Shown: positions 6,353 through 14,265, numbered from the stretch's first letter. The stretch: 15,373 nt of DNA from Dehalococcoidia bacterium (GCA_029857995.1 JAOUFZ010000017.1:1-15373), one strand, 5' to 3'. A program made the numbers and translations. The notes: generated from the sequence alone by a model not told the origin.

Positions 6353-6361
6353 TGGTATACT
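6353..6361 (+). promoter_or_regulatory. Candidate extended -10 promoter for the DUF58-transglutaminase operon
   Basis: TGG followed by TATACT forms an extended -10 identical to the one proposed for coaX on the other strand. The start would be near 6368, about 77 bases before ATG 6445. If it is used, the ATG at 6310 would lie upstream of the transcript and could not be the start codon. Confidence 0.4.
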
Positions 6362-6444
6362 ATAGACTGCAAGACGCAATCCCTGGAAAGACTGACTTGT
6401 TATGGGTTGACGCGACACGCGATACAACCGACAATTTTGGCAAA

Positions 6445-7758
6445 ATGAAACATTGCATCCGCATGGTAAGCAGAGTCTTTCCCCATTTTTGGGCCCAAAC
6501 AACGCCGCGGGGAAGGGGGATGATAGTCCTCCTTGCCATCATCCTGCTCCTCGCCATTGCCACCGGTGAAGCCGTTCTGTATCGTGTGAGCTATTTCCTG
6601 ACGCTGGTTGTGGTCGGTAGCTATGTTTGTGTCCGGCTGAAACTGTGGCGTCTGGACATGCGAATGCAAAACAAATCCTATGCAGTGCAAGTAGGGGATA
6701 TGCTGAAAGGGCATGTTTACGTGCGCAATAACTCCCCTCTGCCGACCGGCTGGGTGGAAATCATGCTAATGAGCAATATGCCCGGTAATACCTCAGGCAT
6801 AGCCACCGCAATTGGGGCTAGGGAACAGGAGCGGTTGGAGATGGATACACTCTGTCATGCCCGTGGCGTCTACACCATAGGCCCGCTAGTGGCGCGTACC
6901 AGCGACCCCCTGGGGCTATTTCAAGTGCAGATAATCCAGGGCAATCCCATCAAAGTGGTGGTACAGCCACCTATCGTCGCGTTGCCCTATTTCCGCCTTC
7001 CGGTGGCGGAGCGGCTGGGAGAGGAAAGCATACGGTATCGCTCTCAGACTCGCACCCCTCACGTAGGTACAATTCGCGAATACATTAATGGCGATAGCCT
7101 GAATCAGATTCACTGGCTATCCACCGCCAAGAGCGGTCAACTCATGTCCAAGGAGTTTGACTCTGGGGGGGGTGGCGACGTGTGGGTTGTTCTGGACCTA
7201 GAGCAGAAGATTCACCACAGTCAAGGGACGGAGAGAACGGATGAATATGCTGTCGCTATTGCCGCATCACTGGCTCATCTTGCTGTCGTAGAGGAGCACC
7301 CGGTGGGCTTGATAGCGTATGGCGACCATGAATATGTGCTGCCATTGAGGAGTGGCACCCAGCAGACGTCCAGAGTTCTGGAGACGCTTACCTCGTCTAA
7401 GACTGAGGGAGACAACGCCCTGGCTGAGGTGCTTGTGAAAAATGCGGGACAGTTTGGCAGGTCGGCCTCCCTTCTTGTCGTCACTTCCTCTACTGGCATC
7501 GAGTGGGTATCGGTACTGCGAGAACTGAGATCCCGTAGTCTCAGTATTGTGGTGATATTGGTCGACCCTGCTAGCTTCGGAGGCAAACAAGCCCTTGATG
7601 AAGTTGTAATGAAGCTCGTGAGCGTTGGAATTCCTGCGTATATAGTGCATAGAGGAGATCCCCTTTCTCATGCACTTTCTCGACCGATAATGCCAGATGA
7701 CCTGCCTATCTTCAAGCAGTACAGTAAGTCTGAGCAGGTACCGGCCAGTGTAACATAA
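6445..7758 (+). CDS. DUF58 domain membrane-anchored protein
   Basis: DUF58 proteins are usually encoded beside a MoxR-type AAA+ ATPase and a transmembrane transglutaminase. They are thought to act in envelope or periplasmic protein maturation, but the exact role is unknown. From ATG 6445 the protein has 437 residues. There are two closely spaced N-terminal membrane helices (about 26-42 and 46-62) after a TPRGRG segment. Next come a beta-rich region with VRNNSPLPTGWVEI, and TSDPLGLFQ. The hallmark DUF58 block is REYINGDSLNQIHW with TAKSGQLMSKEF (about 211-239). A VWA-like strand GDVWVVLDLEQ follows. The frame is open from ATG 6310, but those 45 extra residues do not resemble the family. Other possible starts are 6463 and 6520; none has an ideal ribosome site. 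The transglutaminase gene starts 12 bp after the stop, so they form one operon. Confidence 0.85.
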   Translation: MKHCIRMVSRVFPHFWAQTTPRGRGMIVLLAIILLLAIATGEAVLYRVSYFLTLVVVGSYVCVRLKLWRLDMRMQNKSYAVQVGDMLKGHVYVRNNSPLPTGWVEIMLMSNMPGNTSGIATAIGAREQERLEMDTLCHARGVYTIGPLVARTSDPLGLFQVQIIQGNPIKVVVQPPIVALPYFRLPVAERLGEESIRYRSQTRTPHVGTIREYINGDSLNQIHWLSTAKSGQLMSKEFDSGGGGDVWVVLDLEQKIHHSQGTERTDEYAVAIAASLAHLAVVEEHPVGLIAYGDHEYVLPLRSGTQQTSRVLETLTSSKTEGDNALAEVLVKNAGQFGRSASLLVVTSSTGIEWVSVLRELRSRSLSIVVILVDPASFGGKQALDEVVMKLVSVGIPAYIVHRGDPLSHALSRPIMPDDLPIFKQYSKSEQVPASVT

Positions 7759-7770
7759 TAGGATGGAGAC

Positions 7771-10317
7771 ATGTCGCCAGAAATAAGAACAGCAAGTAGG
7801 GGCATACGTTGGGCACTGAGGCAACTCAACAAGGGCGTATGTTGGGCTATGGCGCGCACCAAGACCCTTCTGTGGCAAATGGTGAAGGGCCCTTCGGAAG
7901 GGTGGGTAACCTTTGTGCTTTTGCTGCTCTCCGTGATGCTGGCAGTCTGGTCTGTGGGAAGCGTGGGGTGGGTACCAACGCCGGGATTGTACCTCTTAGC
8001 ACTCTGGGGTGTGGTGCTGGGCCTTTTGCTGGCCAAGATCCGCTTTAACGGGTGGTTGCTAGCCATCAGTGGCATACTCCTTGGCTTTTACCTTAGCTTC
8101 TATCAACTTACCAGTCTGGTTGAAGGTGCTACTAGCCTTGACCGGTATGCAGAGGTCGGAAACCGTCTCTTGATATGGGGCCAGGCCTTCGTGAACGGCA
8201 ACGTGGCCTCTGACACATTGCCCTTCAGCTTGTTTCTTCTCTTCGTCTCCTGGCTAGCGGGGTTCATCTGTTCCTGGTCATTTTTCCGCAAGCACAACAT
8301 ATGGGGGGCAGTGGTGCCCAGCGGAATCGTCATAGTTGTGAATCTCACAAACCTTCTGCCTGGAGCACAGAGGCTTCCGCTGTATCTGTACCTGTTTGTA
8401 GTTTGCCTTTTGGTGGGGCGTCTGTTCGTTCTGGAGCGCGAGCATGACTGGGACCACAGAAGTGTCCAGCGCTTTCCAGCCGACTCGCGGCTACTGCCTA
8501 ATGCCTTCAGGTTCGCACTGGTAGTTCTGATAGTCACTTTTTTGCTGCCCACGACCTCAGCAAAGGTTGCTCCAGTCGCACAAGTATGGGAGAGAATCAG
8601 CTGGCCAGTGAAAGTTGTAGCGGAAGAGTTTGCCAGGTCCGTTGGCGGGGTGCCTGCCAAAGACACAAACTCGGGCCATTCCTTCGGGCCTACCCAGCCT
8701 TTTGGAGGGAGCACAACTATGGGAGAGGAATCTGTTCTAATAGTGAGAGCTCCTTTCCCCATCTACTTGCGCGCCAAGAGCTATGATGTGTATACGCACG
8801 AGGGATGGGAGACCGGCGCTACACAGGTGGTGTCTCCCGAATTGGCCCCCGGACAAGAGCCGGAGAAGGAGTTCCAGAAGTCGCGGGAGGTTGAGCTGAG
8901 CGTAAGGGTGCTGTTCTCGTTGGCAGCAGGGGAACCAGTATATCTGGGCGGCTATCCGGTCGACATGTCAATTGATTATCAACTAGAAGTGCCACAAGCT
9001 GCTAGTTACCGGATATCACTCGGGGGTAGCGAAGCAGAACTAGCTGTCGAAGCAGAAAGCCTCCCACCTGACCTGCAAGAGGTGGTTTGGCGGCTATGGG
9101 AAATGAACTCTGCCTCCCACGACACGCTAACAGAGTCGGACATCAGATTCGCTCTGCCTGAGGATTTGTGGGTGGTTTCCTGGGAATCTGGCATGACAGG
9201 AGTTGAGGAGTTTACCGTGGAGCGGCATGTCCCAATCCCGGCCAATACGCTTTCGGTGCGCACTGTCGATCCGATTTCTGCTGGGGACTCATACCAGGCT
9301 ACTGTGACTGTGTCGACAGCAACTGAAAGCGATTTGTCGGCAGCAGGTACCGGGTACCCTGACCGGATCCTGGACAGATACCTGCAGCTTCCCGGCACTA
9401 TGCCCTCGCGCGTTATAGACCTTGCGCAGGAACTGACTAAGGATATTGAAACCCCCTACGAGAAGGCCATAGCGATTTGCGACTATCTTCGCACTTTAGA
9501 GTATACACTGGATATAGAAGCACCCCCTGACGGCACTGACGGCGTTGACTACTTCCTGTTTGAACTGGAAAAGGGATACTGCCAATACTTTGCCTCTGCT
9601 ATGGCGGTGTTATTACGCGCCTCCGGAGTACCATCTCGCATGGTAGCGGGGTATGGTCCAGGCGAACTGATGGAGCAGTACGGCCCTGGGGATATGACGG
9701 GTCACGGACCCGGTGCGTGGCAAGACTGGCAGGATACGTTTGTTGTACGGAATAGCCACAGCTGGACCGAGGTGTTTTTCCCAGGATATGGCTGGACACC
9801 CTTTGAGCCCACCCCTGTTCGCCCTGTCATTACTCGGGGAGAATTTGGTTTTCCGCCACAAGATGCAGGAGGCACTGGTGACCCTACGGTCAAGCCAGAT
9901 GATATAGAGACAGGCAGTCCTTGGAATGTTCGGCTGCTGGGAGTACCTCTGGGGTTGGCATTGTTTGGTGCGATCATGTGGCTGGGCTGGAGACGTCTAC
10001 TGGGACAGGTGTCAGAGCCACGACTAGCATATGCCAGAATAGGCTACCTCGCCGCCTTGAGCGGGGTGGGACCGAGGGAAAACTTGACACCTCAAGAATA
10101 CGGCCGTAAACTGGCGGCCGCGGTGCCCGAGATGTCAGCAGCGCTGGACAAAATAGTATATACCTATGTGCGTGTATCCTATAGTAAACATAATTTGAAC
10201 AACGAGGACAGATCCAACATCGCAAAGGCATGGCCGCAGGTTCGCAACTATCTGCTGCGGCGCGCCCTGCATAGGGCCCTACCATTCAAATTTCGCACGA
10301 AACGGTCAAAACCCTGA
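7771..10317 (+). CDS. TgpA-like membrane transglutaminase
   Basis: This 848-residue protein has the TgpA-type layout. Seven N-terminal membrane helices fall at about 46-64, 72-89, 93-112, 151-171, 178-196, 204-220 and 245-262. A large extracytoplasmic region of about 265-715 holds the transglutaminase-like core, followed by one more helix (about 720-740). The C-terminal cytosolic DUF4129-like segment is about 745-835 (LTPQEYGRKLAAAVPEMSAAL). The catalytic triad positions are Cys604 in KGYCQYFASAMAVLLRASGVPSR, His663 in NSHSWTEVFFPGYGW, and an acidic residue, here Glu679 in WTPFEPTP. Between Cys and His is a glycine-proline-rich insertion with three GPG motifs (629-648). Such proteins probably cleave or cross-link envelope peptides or proteins; the substrate is unknown. 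The ATG has AGGATGGAG just upstream and follows the DUF58 stop by 12 bp. It is convergent with moxR. Confidence 0.92.
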   Translation: MSPEIRTASRGIRWALRQLNKGVCWAMARTKTLLWQMVKGPSEGWVTFVLLLLSVMLAVWSVGSVGWVPTPGLYLLALWGVVLGLLLAKIRFNGWLLAISGILLGFYLSFYQLTSLVEGATSLDRYAEVGNRLLIWGQAFVNGNVASDTLPFSLFLLFVSWLAGFICSWSFFRKHNIWGAVVPSGIVIVVNLTNLLPGAQRLPLYLYLFVVCLLVGRLFVLEREHDWDHRSVQRFPADSRLLPNAFRFALVVLIVTFLLPTTSAKVAPVAQVWERISWPVKVVAEEFARSVGGVPAKDTNSGHSFGPTQPFGGSTTMGEESVLIVRAPFPIYLRAKSYDVYTHEGWETGATQVVSPELAPGQEPEKEFQKSREVELSVRVLFSLAAGEPVYLGGYPVDMSIDYQLEVPQAASYRISLGGSEAELAVEAESLPPDLQEVVWRLWEMNSASHDTLTESDIRFALPEDLWVVSWESGMTGVEEFTVERHVPIPANTLSVRTVDPISAGDSYQATVTVSTATESDLSAAGTGYPDRILDRYLQLPGTMPSRVIDLAQELTKDIETPYEKAIAICDYLRTLEYTLDIEAPPDGTDGVDYFLFELEKGYCQYFASAMAVLLRASGVPSRMVAGYGPGELMEQYGPGDMTGHGPGAWQDWQDTFVVRNSHSWTEVFFPGYGWTPFEPTPVRPVITRGEFGFPPQDAGGTGDPTVKPDDIETGSPWNVRLLGVPLGLALFGAIMWLGWRRLLGQVSEPRLAYARIGYLAALSGVGPRENLTPQEYGRKLAAAVPEMSAALDKIVYTYVRVSYSKHNLNNEDRSNIAKAWPQVRNYLLRRALHRALPFKFRTKRSKP

Positions 10318-10330
10318 ACAACTTGCTGTA

Positions 10331-10348
10331 TGAGTCACATCTGACTCA
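10331..10348. repeat. Hairpin after the transglutaminase gene
   Basis: TGAGTCA (10331-10337) and TGACTCA (10342-10348) are perfect 7-bp arms around CATC, 14 bp after the stop codon. The position suggests a role in 3' end formation between two convergent genes. No T-tract follows on either strand, so it is not a classical rho-independent terminator. The rest of 10318-10502 shows nothing I can identify. Confidence 0.4.
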
Positions 10349-10502
10349 GGCCGCTAATCTATACTCCGTCAAAGGGATACAACCTTGACTATTATTCTTC
10401 TTTAGTTGGCAATCGTATCTATACACCCCGTCTTCTATTGTGGAACATCTTTGCCCTGGAGAAACATCGGTCCAGTGTTATACTACCCACGTTGTGTTGG
10501 TC

Positions 10503-11474
10503 TCAACTGTGGGCCACCCAACCGCTAGCTCGAGCACCAGGAACTGCTGCATGCTCTACCACGTCTTCAACAATCTGGCGCCCATCCACACCCTTCATAC
10601 GGACTGCAGGAGCCGCAATCACGCGATGCCCCATCACCACCGCTGCCAGTTCCTTCACATCGTCCGGTATGACATAGTCCCGCCTTCTCAGTAGTGCCAG
10701 CGCCTGAGAAGACCGGAACAGATCCAGGGACGCCCGAGGTGAGGCACCCAGGATCACATCATCGTGTTTTCGTGTTGCATAAACCAGCGCAACTATGTAG
10801 CGCTGAACTTGTTCGTGTACGAAGATCCCTTTGACAACTTCCTGCGCTTCCCTCACCTCATCTGCACTGGCAACAACACCAAGGCTCTCAATTGGATGTT
10901 GCATGCGCTGACTATCTATAATGCACATCTCATCATCGAAGGAGGGGTAGCCCAGCTGTATTCGCATCATAAACCGGTCCAACTGTGCCTCCGGCAAAGG
11001 GAAGACCCCTTCGTGCTCGATGGGATTCTCGGTAGCAATTAGCATGAAGGGACGAGCGATGTTATGTGTTATCCCGTCCACTGTAACCTGTCGCTCCGCT
11101 AGTGCTTCCAAAAGAGCTGACTGGGTTTTGGGGGTAGCTCGGTTGATCTCGTCTGCCAGCACGATCTGCCCCAAGATAGGGCCTGGACGGAACACGAACT
11201 CACCGGTCTGCTGATTGAAAACAGACACGCCGGTGATGTCGCTGGGAAGCATATCTGGCGTGAGCTGTATCCGCCTAAAAACGCAGTCTATGGACTGCGC
11301 CAAGCTTTTGGCCAGCATGGTCTTGCCCACCCCTGGTATGTCCTTTATGAGGATGTGCCCTTGACTCAAAAGCGCTGTGACTGCCAACTCTACTGCCCAG
11401 CTTTTGCCAATGATGACTTTCTCTACGTTGTCAATGATTCTCTTGGCAATATCCTGTACCTGAGCCTGATCCAT
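10503..11474 (-). CDS. MoxR-family AAA+ ATPase
   Basis: MoxR ATPases are chaperone-like AAA+ machines that typically work with DUF58 and VWA or transglutaminase partners to mature or assemble other proteins. The 323 residues match the family length. Motifs in order are Walker A DIPGVGKT (45-52), Walker B IVLADE (104-109) followed by the MoxR-typical INRATPKTQSALLEALAERQVTV, and sensor 1 LIATENP (145-151). Then come GVFPLPEAQLDRF with the Arg167 finger region, and sensor 2 GASPRAS (243-249). The C-terminal lid contains YVIPDDVKELAAVVMGHR. The ATG at 11474 has AGAGGA about 17 bases upstream, a rather distant ribosome site. It is transcribed toward the DUF58-transglutaminase operon instead of with it. 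The 3' ends are only 185 bp apart, so the transcripts could overlap if termination leaks. Confidence 0.95.
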   Translation of the reverse strand: MDQAQVQDIAKRIIDNVEKVIIGKSWAVELAVTALLSQGHILIKDIPGVGKTMLAKSLAQSIDCVFRRIQLTPDMLPSDITGVSVFNQQTGEFVFRPGPILGQIVLADEINRATPKTQSALLEALAERQVTVDGITHNIARPFMLIATENPIEHEGVFPLPEAQLDRFMMRIQLGYPSFDDEMCIIDSQRMQHPIESLGVVASADEVREAQEVVKGIFVHEQVQRYIVALVYATRKHDDVILGASPRASLDLFRSSQALALLRRRDYVIPDDVKELAAVVMGHRVIAAPAVRMKGVDGRQIVEDVVEHAAVPGARASGWVAHS

Positions 11475-11528
11475 GTGAGATACCCGTTGTTCCTCTTATA
11501 ACTTGATATTCTCCATCACTCTGGCCAT

Positions 11529-11548
11529 GGCATCTGCGGTCAGATGCC
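11529..11548. repeat. Perfect 8-bp hairpin in the moxR leader
   Basis: GGCATCTG-CGGT-CAGATGCC is a perfect inverted repeat with a 4-base loop, about 55 bases before the moxR ATG. It begins about 5 bases after the predicted transcript start. It could be an operator or a stabilising 5'-terminal RNA hairpin. The sequence is clear; the function is inferred. Confidence 0.5.
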
Positions 11549-11559
11549 TGCATTCCCGT

Positions 11560-11589
11560 ATTATGACATAGCTCACTCAGGATATTCAA
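11560..11589 (-). promoter_or_regulatory. Sigma70-type promoter of moxR
   Basis: On the minus strand, TTGAAT (11584-11589) and CATAAT (11560-11565, 5 of 6) are separated by 18 bp. The start would be near 11553, giving a leader of about 78 bases that carries the hairpin at 11529-11548. This supports moxR as its own transcription unit. Confidence 0.55.
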
Positions 11590-11748
11590 ACAGATTGGTT
11601 GAAATGTGAAAGTGGTAGAAGGTGAGTAGGCAAGCGCCATGTTTTGGCCTGAAGCATGTAGTATATGTAATTTCCTTAGCCGTCTCCGTCCCTCAGTAGG
11701 AACAACAGATTTTATGTAGAACTCTTTAGAGAACCTGTTATCAATACC

Positions 11749-12036
11749 GTGACTTGCATCCCTCTGCTTTATCTAGAAGAAGTTGACATACGAAGCCTTT
11801 GTCGGTCTGTCTGGCAAATAAGATTCCAAGGAGTCGTGGTATTAGGTCCATTTCCTGAATATGTATCGCTCACAGAACCAGAAGGTTCTGGCACTGTCGG
11901 TGGGTACAGAAACAGGTTAGAACTTGTATCTCAGAATGTGATGGACAAAGGGGTCGTTGTACATTTAGGCTTCAATGAATTAGCTAGCTTCTTCACTGGC
12001 AAATCTACTAGTTTGGGCACAAAACTTATGTGCTAA
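11749..12036 (+). CDS. Doubtful small hypothetical protein
   Basis: A 95-codon frame starts at GTG, with no Shine-Dalgarno before it and no recognised domain. A TTGACA at 11783-11788 lies inside it, not ahead of it. The translated segment VVVLGPFPEYVSLTEPEG is protein-like, but there is no other support. It may be noise, or the remnant of a larger gene, since the frame is open back to 11680 without a start codon. Confidence 0.15.
   Translation: MTCIPLLYLEEVDIRSLCRSVWQIRFQGVVVLGPFPEYVSLTEPEGSGTVGGYRNRLELVSQNVMDKGVVVHLGFNELASFFTGKSTSLGTKLMC
11873..11890. repeat. Perfect 7-bp inverted repeat with AGAA loop
   Basis: CAGAACC (11873-11879) and GGTTCTG (11884-11890) flank AGAA. It lies inside the doubtful frame 11749-12036 and has no T-tract. 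Function unknown. Confidence 0.4.
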
Positions 12037-12202
12037 CAATGGCGCAAACTGGAAGGCTTGTTCTTTGGTAAGGTCGAGAATCAATGTTGGGATTCATAGT
12101 ACAAACGCAGTCTCTGTTCTATATGCTACATTAGGGCGTAAACTTACAGTTGTCGGTTTCGGTTGAAATGTTCGAGCTCAGTAAGCTAGCCTCTAGGCGC
12201 AG

Positions 12203-14257
12203 TCAGTCGCCCTTGCCTGCCTTCTTCCTATCAGCGATGATTTTCTGACTGAAATGAGCGGGCACCTCTTCATAGTGGTCAAATTCCATAACAAAGCTTC
12301 CGCGCCCTTGCGTCAGTGACCTTAAGTTCAGGGCATAACGAAGCAGCTCTGCATAAGGTGCCTGGGCTTCAATCACATTGATGCCGTTGGCGGGATTCAT
12401 TCCAAGCACTCGTCCCCTCTTAGTATTAAGGTCACTGGTAATATCTCCGGTATACGACTCAGGCATGGTTATAGTAAGATTCATTATGGGCTCAATCAAT
12501 ACCGGCTGTCCCTGAGATAATCCCTTTTTTAAGGCCTGTGCTCCTGCAATCTTAAAAGCAATGTCTGAAGAATCTACCGCATGGAAGCTACCATCATAAA
12601 GGCTCACTTTCACATCAACCACAGGATATCCGGCTAGAACTCCTTCTTGCTTGGCCTCGTTGACTCCCTTCTCCACAGAGGGAATATAGTTCTGGGGTAT
12701 TGCCCCTCCGACAATCTTCTTAGCAAACTCAAATCCCCCACCCCGAGGCAAAGGCTCCAACTCTAGGAAGACATGCCCATATTGACCGTGTCCTCCGGTC
12801 TGCTTCTTATGTTTATGCTCTGCCTTAGTTGACATAGTAATAGTCTCTTTGTAAGGAATCATTGGCAGATCTAATTTCACCTCTACTCCAAATTTGCGGC
12901 GTATTTTCTCCCTGGTTATCTCCAGATGGTTATCTCCAACTCCGGAAATAATGAACTCGTTAGTATCAGCCTCTCGACGTGTTTGGAGAGAAGGGTCCTC
13001 TTCACAAATCCTGGGCAAAACGGTGCTCATCTTGTCCAAATCGGTTTTCGCCTGAGGCTGGATTGCCATGCTGAAATTCGCCTTGGGAAATTCGATACCC
13101 GGGAGTGTCACGGGATGTTCACGAGCACAGAGGGTATCGCCAGTGGTGGTTAAACTCAACTTAGCCACCGCTCCAATATCTCCGGCAGCGACCTGTGGCA
13201 CTGTCTGTTGATTTTTGCCCATCATGGTAAAAAGTTGGCCAATTCGTTCCATGCTATTCTTGTTGGCGTTCCAAACCTGGGAATTACTGGAAATAACGCC
13301 TGAATAAATTCGAAAATAGCTGAGCTTGCCCACATAAGGGTCTGCAGTGGTTTTGAAAACAAGACCGGATAACGAGGATTCAGAATCGGGTTTGATCTCT
13401 TCTTGATCACCGGTGGAAGCATTCTTAGCCACAATGGCACCGTTTTCTTCGGGCGAAGACAGGTAGGAGCAAATACCATTGAGAATTTGCTGGGTGCCCA
13501 CGCCCTTCAAAGCAGAGCCAACGAAAACAGGCACCAGCTTGCCAGCGATGGTAGACTTTCTTATGGCAGCAAAAATTTCCTCGTTGTTTATAGACTCGCC
13601 CCCCAGATACTTGTTAATGAGTTCATCGTCAACCTCCACGGCAGCCTCCATTAATTTCTCACGACTGGCTTCTCCTTGTTCCCGGAGTGCCGAAGGTATT
13701 TCAGCTTCCTGTGAGTCTGCGCCAATATAAGCTTTCATAGTCACCAAATCTATAATGCCTTGAAAGTCTTTTTGTGAACCTATGGGTAATTGAAGAGGCA
13801 AACATTTCGGTGACAACTTAGACTGAATTCCTTTTAAAGTGGAGAGGAAATCAGCGTTGTCACGATCCATCTTATTGACAAAGATTAGCCGGGGTAGATT
13901 TCCCTTTTCAGTGTCACTCCACCTTTGCTCCGTGCCAACCTCCACGCCCGAAGCAGCGCATATCACAATTATCGCTCCTTCGGTTACCCTCAATCCTGAT
14001 CTTGCTTCACCAACAAAATCAGCGTATCCCGGTGTATCAATGATATTCAGTTTCATCCCCTGCCACTGAGCCGGCAGCAAGGACAGGTTGATGCCCATAT
14101 GACGTTCTATTTCGACCGGGTCATAGTCTGAGGTGGTAGTGCCATCTGCAACGCTACCTAAACGCTGAATAGCGCCTGAAGCAAAGAGCATAGACTCGGC
14201 AAGTGAAGTCTTTCCGGCACCTTGATGTGACAATAAGACAACATTCCGGATTTGCAT
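12203..14257 (-). CDS. Elongation factor G-like translational GTPase (FusA2-type paralogue)
   Basis: This 684-residue protein belongs to the EF-G-like paralogue group, not the canonical fusA. Its P-loop reads SHQGAGKTSLAE (10-21) in place of AHIDAGKTT. The G3 motif is DTPGYADFVGE (74-84) and G4 is NKMD (128-131). Domain III carries GVGDNHLEI. The domain IV start reads HKKQTGGHGQYGHV followed by a proline-rich LEPLPRGGGFEF, a sequence characteristic of this paralogue. The domain IV tip SFHAVDSSDIAFKIAG is conserved. In switch I the usual Mg-binding Thr of RGITI appears as Asn57 in HMGINLSL. It should bind GTP and the ribosome, but the role of the paralogue (alternative translocation, recycling or stress function) is not settled. 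GGAGGG precedes the ATG by 3 bases. It diverges from gatC across 88 bp and is not next to rpsG, rpsL or tuf, unlike typical fusA. Confidence 0.93.
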   Translation of the reverse strand: MQIRNVVLLSHQGAGKTSLAESMLFASGAIQRLGSVADGTTTSDYDPVEIERHMGINLSLLPAQWQGMKLNIIDTPGYADFVGEARSGLRVTEGAIIVICAASGVEVGTEQRWSDTEKGNLPRLIFVNKMDRDNADFLSTLKGIQSKLSPKCLPLQLPIGSQKDFQGIIDLVTMKAYIGADSQEAEIPSALREQGEASREKLMEAAVEVDDELINKYLGGESINNEEIFAAIRKSTIAGKLVPVFVGSALKGVGTQQILNGICSYLSSPEENGAIVAKNASTGDQEEIKPDSESSLSGLVFKTTADPYVGKLSYFRIYSGVISSNSQVWNANKNSMERIGQLFTMMGKNQQTVPQVAAGDIGAVAKLSLTTTGDTLCAREHPVTLPGIEFPKANFSMAIQPQAKTDLDKMSTVLPRICEEDPSLQTRREADTNEFIISGVGDNHLEITREKIRRKFGVEVKLDLPMIPYKETITMSTKAEHKHKKQTGGHGQYGHVFLELEPLPRGGGFEFAKKIVGGAIPQNYIPSVEKGVNEAKQEGVLAGYPVVDVKVSLYDGSFHAVDSSDIAFKIAGAQALKKGLSQGQPVLIEPIMNLTITMPESYTGDITSDLNTKRGRVLGMNPANGINVIEAQAPYAELLRYALNLRSLTQGRGSFVMEFDHYEEVPAHFSQKIIADRKKAGKGD

Positions 14258-14265
14258 GGCCCTCC

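Larger units (their letters stand above)
5421..6444. other. Gene-poor region of about 1 kb with inverted repeats
   Basis: No reading frame here has a recognisable product or convincing ribosome site. Short plus-strand frames (for example 5484-5690 and 5716-5952) are compositionally unlike the flanking genes. The region holds a compound hairpin at 5654-5692 and an interrupted minus-strand frame at 5550-5837. It also holds inverted repeats at 6086-6115, 6153-6169 and 6172-6183, and a promoter-like element at 6353-6361. It may be a decayed gene plus the long regulatory leader of the DUF58 operon, or it may encode a small RNA. I recognise no known RNA family or tRNA in it. Confidence 0.5.
11641..12202. 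other. Gene-poor gap between moxR and the EF-G-like gene
   Basis: No gene I can recognise lies here. One plus-strand frame is open from 11680 to 12036 (119 codons), with its first start codon at GTG 11749. It has no ribosome site and no family resemblance. A perfect hairpin (CAGAACC-AGAA-GGTTCTG) occupies 11873-11890. I see no tRNA, terminator with a T-tract, or transposon end. AT content is higher than in the flanking genes. Confidence 0.5.

Noticed and set aside
7267..7878. 203-codon minus-strand frame inside the DUF58 gene
   Set aside because: It lies antisense to a clear DUF58 coding region, has no domain or ribosome site and is a reading-frame shadow.
8103..8762. 219-codon minus-strand frame inside the transglutaminase gene
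   Set aside because: The plus-strand frame has membrane helices and family motifs here; the antisense frame has none.
10331..10348. Bidirectional rho-independent terminator between the convergent genes
   Set aside because: The 7-bp hairpin is perfect but has no T-tract on either strand, so it is kept only as a repeat.
6445..11474. MoxR-DUF58-transglutaminase set as a new defence or conflict system
   Set aside because: The combination is a well-known, widespread envelope-associated gene set; only the gene orientation is unusual.
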